From positions 248,001 through 312,000 of the forward strand of contig JASGKF010000002.1 of assembly GCA_047600765.1 (NCBI GenBank): 64,000 nucleotides of DNA, read 5' to 3'. Positions 62,330 to 64,000 of the stretch are shown piece after piece (position 1 is the first letter of the stretch; each line of letters starts with the position of its first letter). The stretch is from Viridibacterium sp047600765. Lineage in GTDB: Bacteria; Pseudomonadota; Gammaproteobacteria; Burkholderiales; Rhodocyclaceae. Position numbers and translations under genes: made by a program. Below the pieces are notes generated by a model that was not told the DNA's origin, ran no database searches, and worked only from the letters and a program-made list of their open reading frames with translations.

Positions 62330-63217
62330 ATGACTGATACGAAGCGCAAAGGCATTATCCTCGCCGGAGGGTCGGGTACGCGCTTACACCCGATTACGCT
62401 TGCTGTTTCCAAGCAGCTGTTGCCGGTGTACGACAAGCCGATGATTTATTACCCGCTCGGCACGCTGCTGCTGGCGGGAATTCGGGACATCCTCATCATA
62501 TCCACCCCGCAGGACACGCCACGTTTTCAGCAATTGCTGGGCGATGGAAGTGCTTGGGGAATACGGCTGGAGTACGCGGTCCAGCCCGAGCCGGATGGCA
62601 TCGCGCAAGCCTTTGTCATCGGCGAAAAGTTTCTCGGAGGCGCTCCGTCGGCGCTTGTACTGGGCGATAACATTTTTTACGGCACCGACCTCATCGCGCG
62701 CCTGCGCAAGGCGGATGAGCAGACCGATGGCGCCACGGTTTTTGCGTATTCAGTAAAGGATCCGGAGCGGTACGGTGTTGTCGAATTCGATCCGGCAGGG
62801 CGTGCGATCAGCATCGAGGAAAAGCCCCCGGTGCCCAAGAGTCGTTACGCAGTGACCGGTTTGTATTTTTATGACGCTGAAGTGGTGCAGGTGGCGCGCG
62901 ACCTCAAGCCGTCGGCACGTGGAGAGTTGGAGATCACTGATGTCAATCGCATCTATCTGCAACGTGGGAATCTGAATGTGCAGCTGATGGGGCGCGGCGA
63001 CGCCTGGCTGGACACAGGGACGCATGAAAGTCTGATCGAGGCCAGTCAGTTCATTCAAACTCTGGAAAAGCGTCAGGGGCTGAAGATTTGCAGCCCGGAA
63101 GAAATTTGCTGGCGTAATGGATGGATATCTGAAGAGCAGCTTGCGCTGCTTGCAGCGCCGCTACGAAAAAGTGGTTATGGAGAGTATTTGCTCGGCTTGC
63201 TCAGCGAAGGGAGATGA
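62330..63217 (+). CDS. rfbA: Glucose-1-phosphate thymidylyltransferase
   Basis: A 295-residue RmlA enzyme that makes dTDP-glucose. LAGGSGTRLHPITLAVSKQLLPVYDKPMIYYPL and GDNIFYG are the family hallmarks. The N-terminal basic start MTDTKRKG is normal. It closes the rfbBDA run. No rfbC follows before asnB. Confidence 0.96.
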   Translation: MTDTKRKGIILAGGSGTRLHPITLAVSKQLLPVYDKPMIYYPLGTLLLAGIRDILIISTPQDTPRFQQLLGDGSAWGIRLEYAVQPEPDGIAQAFVIGEKFLGGAPSALVLGDNIFYGTDLIARLRKADEQTDGATVFAYSVKDPERYGVVEFDPAGRAISIEEKPPVPKSRYAVTGLYFYDAEVVQVARDLKPSARGELEITDVNRIYLQRGNLNVQLMGRGDAWLDTGTHESLIEASQFIQTLEKRQGLKICSPEEICWRNGWISEEQLALLAAPLRKSGYGEYLLGLLSEGR

Positions 63218-63348
63218 CTGGTTTAGTCATGTCTTGAGAGCGAAAGGCGCTTTGCCTGCTGTACCATCTTGGGCTTCGAAATGAGCGGACTCGAAGGCCA
63301 CATGGCCTCGATACGCATGGCTCAATCCGGACAAACAAGCGCAAAAAG
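63218..63348 (+). other. 131-bp intergenic region before asnB
   Basis: No ORF with family similarity is seen. The region could hold a promoter for asnB, but I see no convincing boxes. The asnB ATG has only a weak upstream purine stretch (AAAAAG). Confidence 0.4.
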
Positions 63349-64000
63349 ATGTGTGGAATCACTGGCGTATTTGCCACCAGATCATCCGACCCCGCGAATA
63401 TTGCTGCAACCATAAGTCGGATGGTAGGAGCCATTGAGCATCGTGGCCCGGATGATCAAGGGACCTGGGTTGGTTCGGGCATAGCGCTTGGGCACGCAAG
63501 GCTATCCATCATTGATTTGACTGCTGCTGGCCATCAGCCAATGTCGAGCCATGATGGCGGTGTCAGCATCGTCTTTAATGGCGAAATCTATAATTTCGTA
63601 GAACTCCGTGCTCAACTGGCGAGTCTCGGCTATCACTTCCGAAGCCATACGGATACCGAGGTAATTCTGGCGGGCTACCAGTGCTGGGGCGAGCAGGTAT
63701 TCCAGCGGTTGCGAGGCATGTTCGCCATCGCAGTGTGGGACGCAAAAGAAGAGCGATTGATTCTGGCCCGCGACCGGGTGGGCAAGAAACCCCTTTTCTA
63801 TGCCTGGCACGAAGGTGTCTTCCTGTTCGGCTCTGAAATCAAAGCCATTCTGGCTTGGCCTGGCTTCAAGCGTGAGCCTGATTACGAAGCTATCCACCAT
63901 TACCTGACGCTGCAGTATGTTCCCGCCCCGTGGTCAGCCTTCAAGGGAGTGAAGAAGCTGCCGCAGGCCAGTTACATGGTGATCGCGCGTGATGGACAGT
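63349..64000 (+). CDS. asnB: Asparagine synthase (glutamine-hydrolysing) family protein, 3' truncated
   Basis: The first 217 residues of an AsnB-type protein; the gene runs off the right edge. The nucleophile Cys is residue 2 (MCGITGVFA), and EHRGPDDQG, FNGEIYNFVELR, DTEVILAGYQCWGE, MFAIAVWD and ARDRVGKKPLFY are the N-terminal glutaminase and start of the synthetase domain. In polysaccharide loci AsnB relatives often amidate uronic acids, which would fit the UDP-glucuronate epimerase-like gene, but that is inference. Confidence 0.93.
   Translation, partial: MCGITGVFATRSSDPANIAATISRMVGAIEHRGPDDQGTWVGSGIALGHARLSIIDLTAAGHQPMSSHDGGVSIVFNGEIYNFVELRAQLASLGYHFRSHTDTEVILAGYQCWGEQVFQRLRGMFAIAVWDAKEERLILARDRVGKKPLFYAWHEGVFLFGSEIKAILAWPGFKREPDYEAIHHYLTLQYVPAPWSAFKGVKKLPQASYMVIARDGQ

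Noticed and set aside
38804..64000. A prophage or integrative element at the start of the O-antigen locus
   Set aside because: No integrase, transposase, tRNA or direct repeats were found at either end within the window.

Overview
This 64-kb window looks like chromosome from a GC-rich betaproteobacterium, probably near the Rhodocyclales. The evidence is the core gene order yicC-gmk-rpoZ-spoT followed by a DUF3460 gene (a small family I associate with Betaproteobacteria), the TctD/TctE-like two-component pair, and E. coli-like core LPS genes. No 16S rRNA is present, so the genus cannot be named.

Layout. 1-8050 carries signalling genes: the tail of a Ser/Thr kinase-UspA fusion, a two-component pair, a flavin reductase, and a REC-DUF3369-GGDEF-EAL protein with a PAS histidine kinase. 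8051-13877 (minus strand) is yicC-gmk-rpoZ-spoT-DUF3460-DnaQ/GIY-YIG. 14028-19215 holds a kinase/PP2C pair, rph, the ABC-F gene ybiT (apparently frameshifted near its 3' end) and ubiX. 19216-22762 has two secreted poly-serine lipoproteins, one of them a PL1 pectate lyase, that share a 5' leader motif. 22827-27659 has a protein I do not recognise, a feoAB locus with a Fur-box-like palindrome, and a chemoreceptor. 27837-33163 is a TetR-controlled RND efflux operon with a visible operator. 33218-35620 is pcm-like, rhodanese and tolC. 35643-38734 is LPS core (waaA, waaC, waaE-like). 38804-64000 is a large O-antigen/exopolysaccharide locus that runs off the right edge.

The most interesting part is 39709-48671. 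rfbF, rfbG and rfbH should make CDP-4-keto-3,6-dideoxyhexose (RfbH has the H220 and four-Cys signature of E1). Next to them are a ThDP-dependent carboligase-like enzyme, an acylating acetaldehyde dehydrogenase (MhpF/DmpF type), a 4-hydroxy-2-oxovalerate aldolase (MhpE/DmpG type) and two SDR proteins. Together they suggest a route to a long-branched sugar. Acetyl-CoA would be reduced to acetaldehyde and condensed with pyruvate to 4-hydroxy-2-oxovalerate. The ThDP enzyme would decarboxylate this and add the C4 unit to C4 of the ketosugar, and an SDR would reduce the new ketone. The product would have ten carbons, the size of erwiniose, two more than yersiniose. I infer this; nothing in the window proves it.

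The rest of the locus supplies a flippase, glycosyltransferases (including GT10 and GT11 types), a PglC/PglD/PglE-like trio, a WecA-type initiating transferase, a UDP-glucuronate 4-epimerase-like protein, an APS kinase, rfbB-rfbD-rfbA (rfbD frameshifted, rfbC not seen) and an asnB-type amidotransferase. Three genes (ybiT, an SDR and rfbD) each look broken by one extra base, which may be real or may be sequence error.
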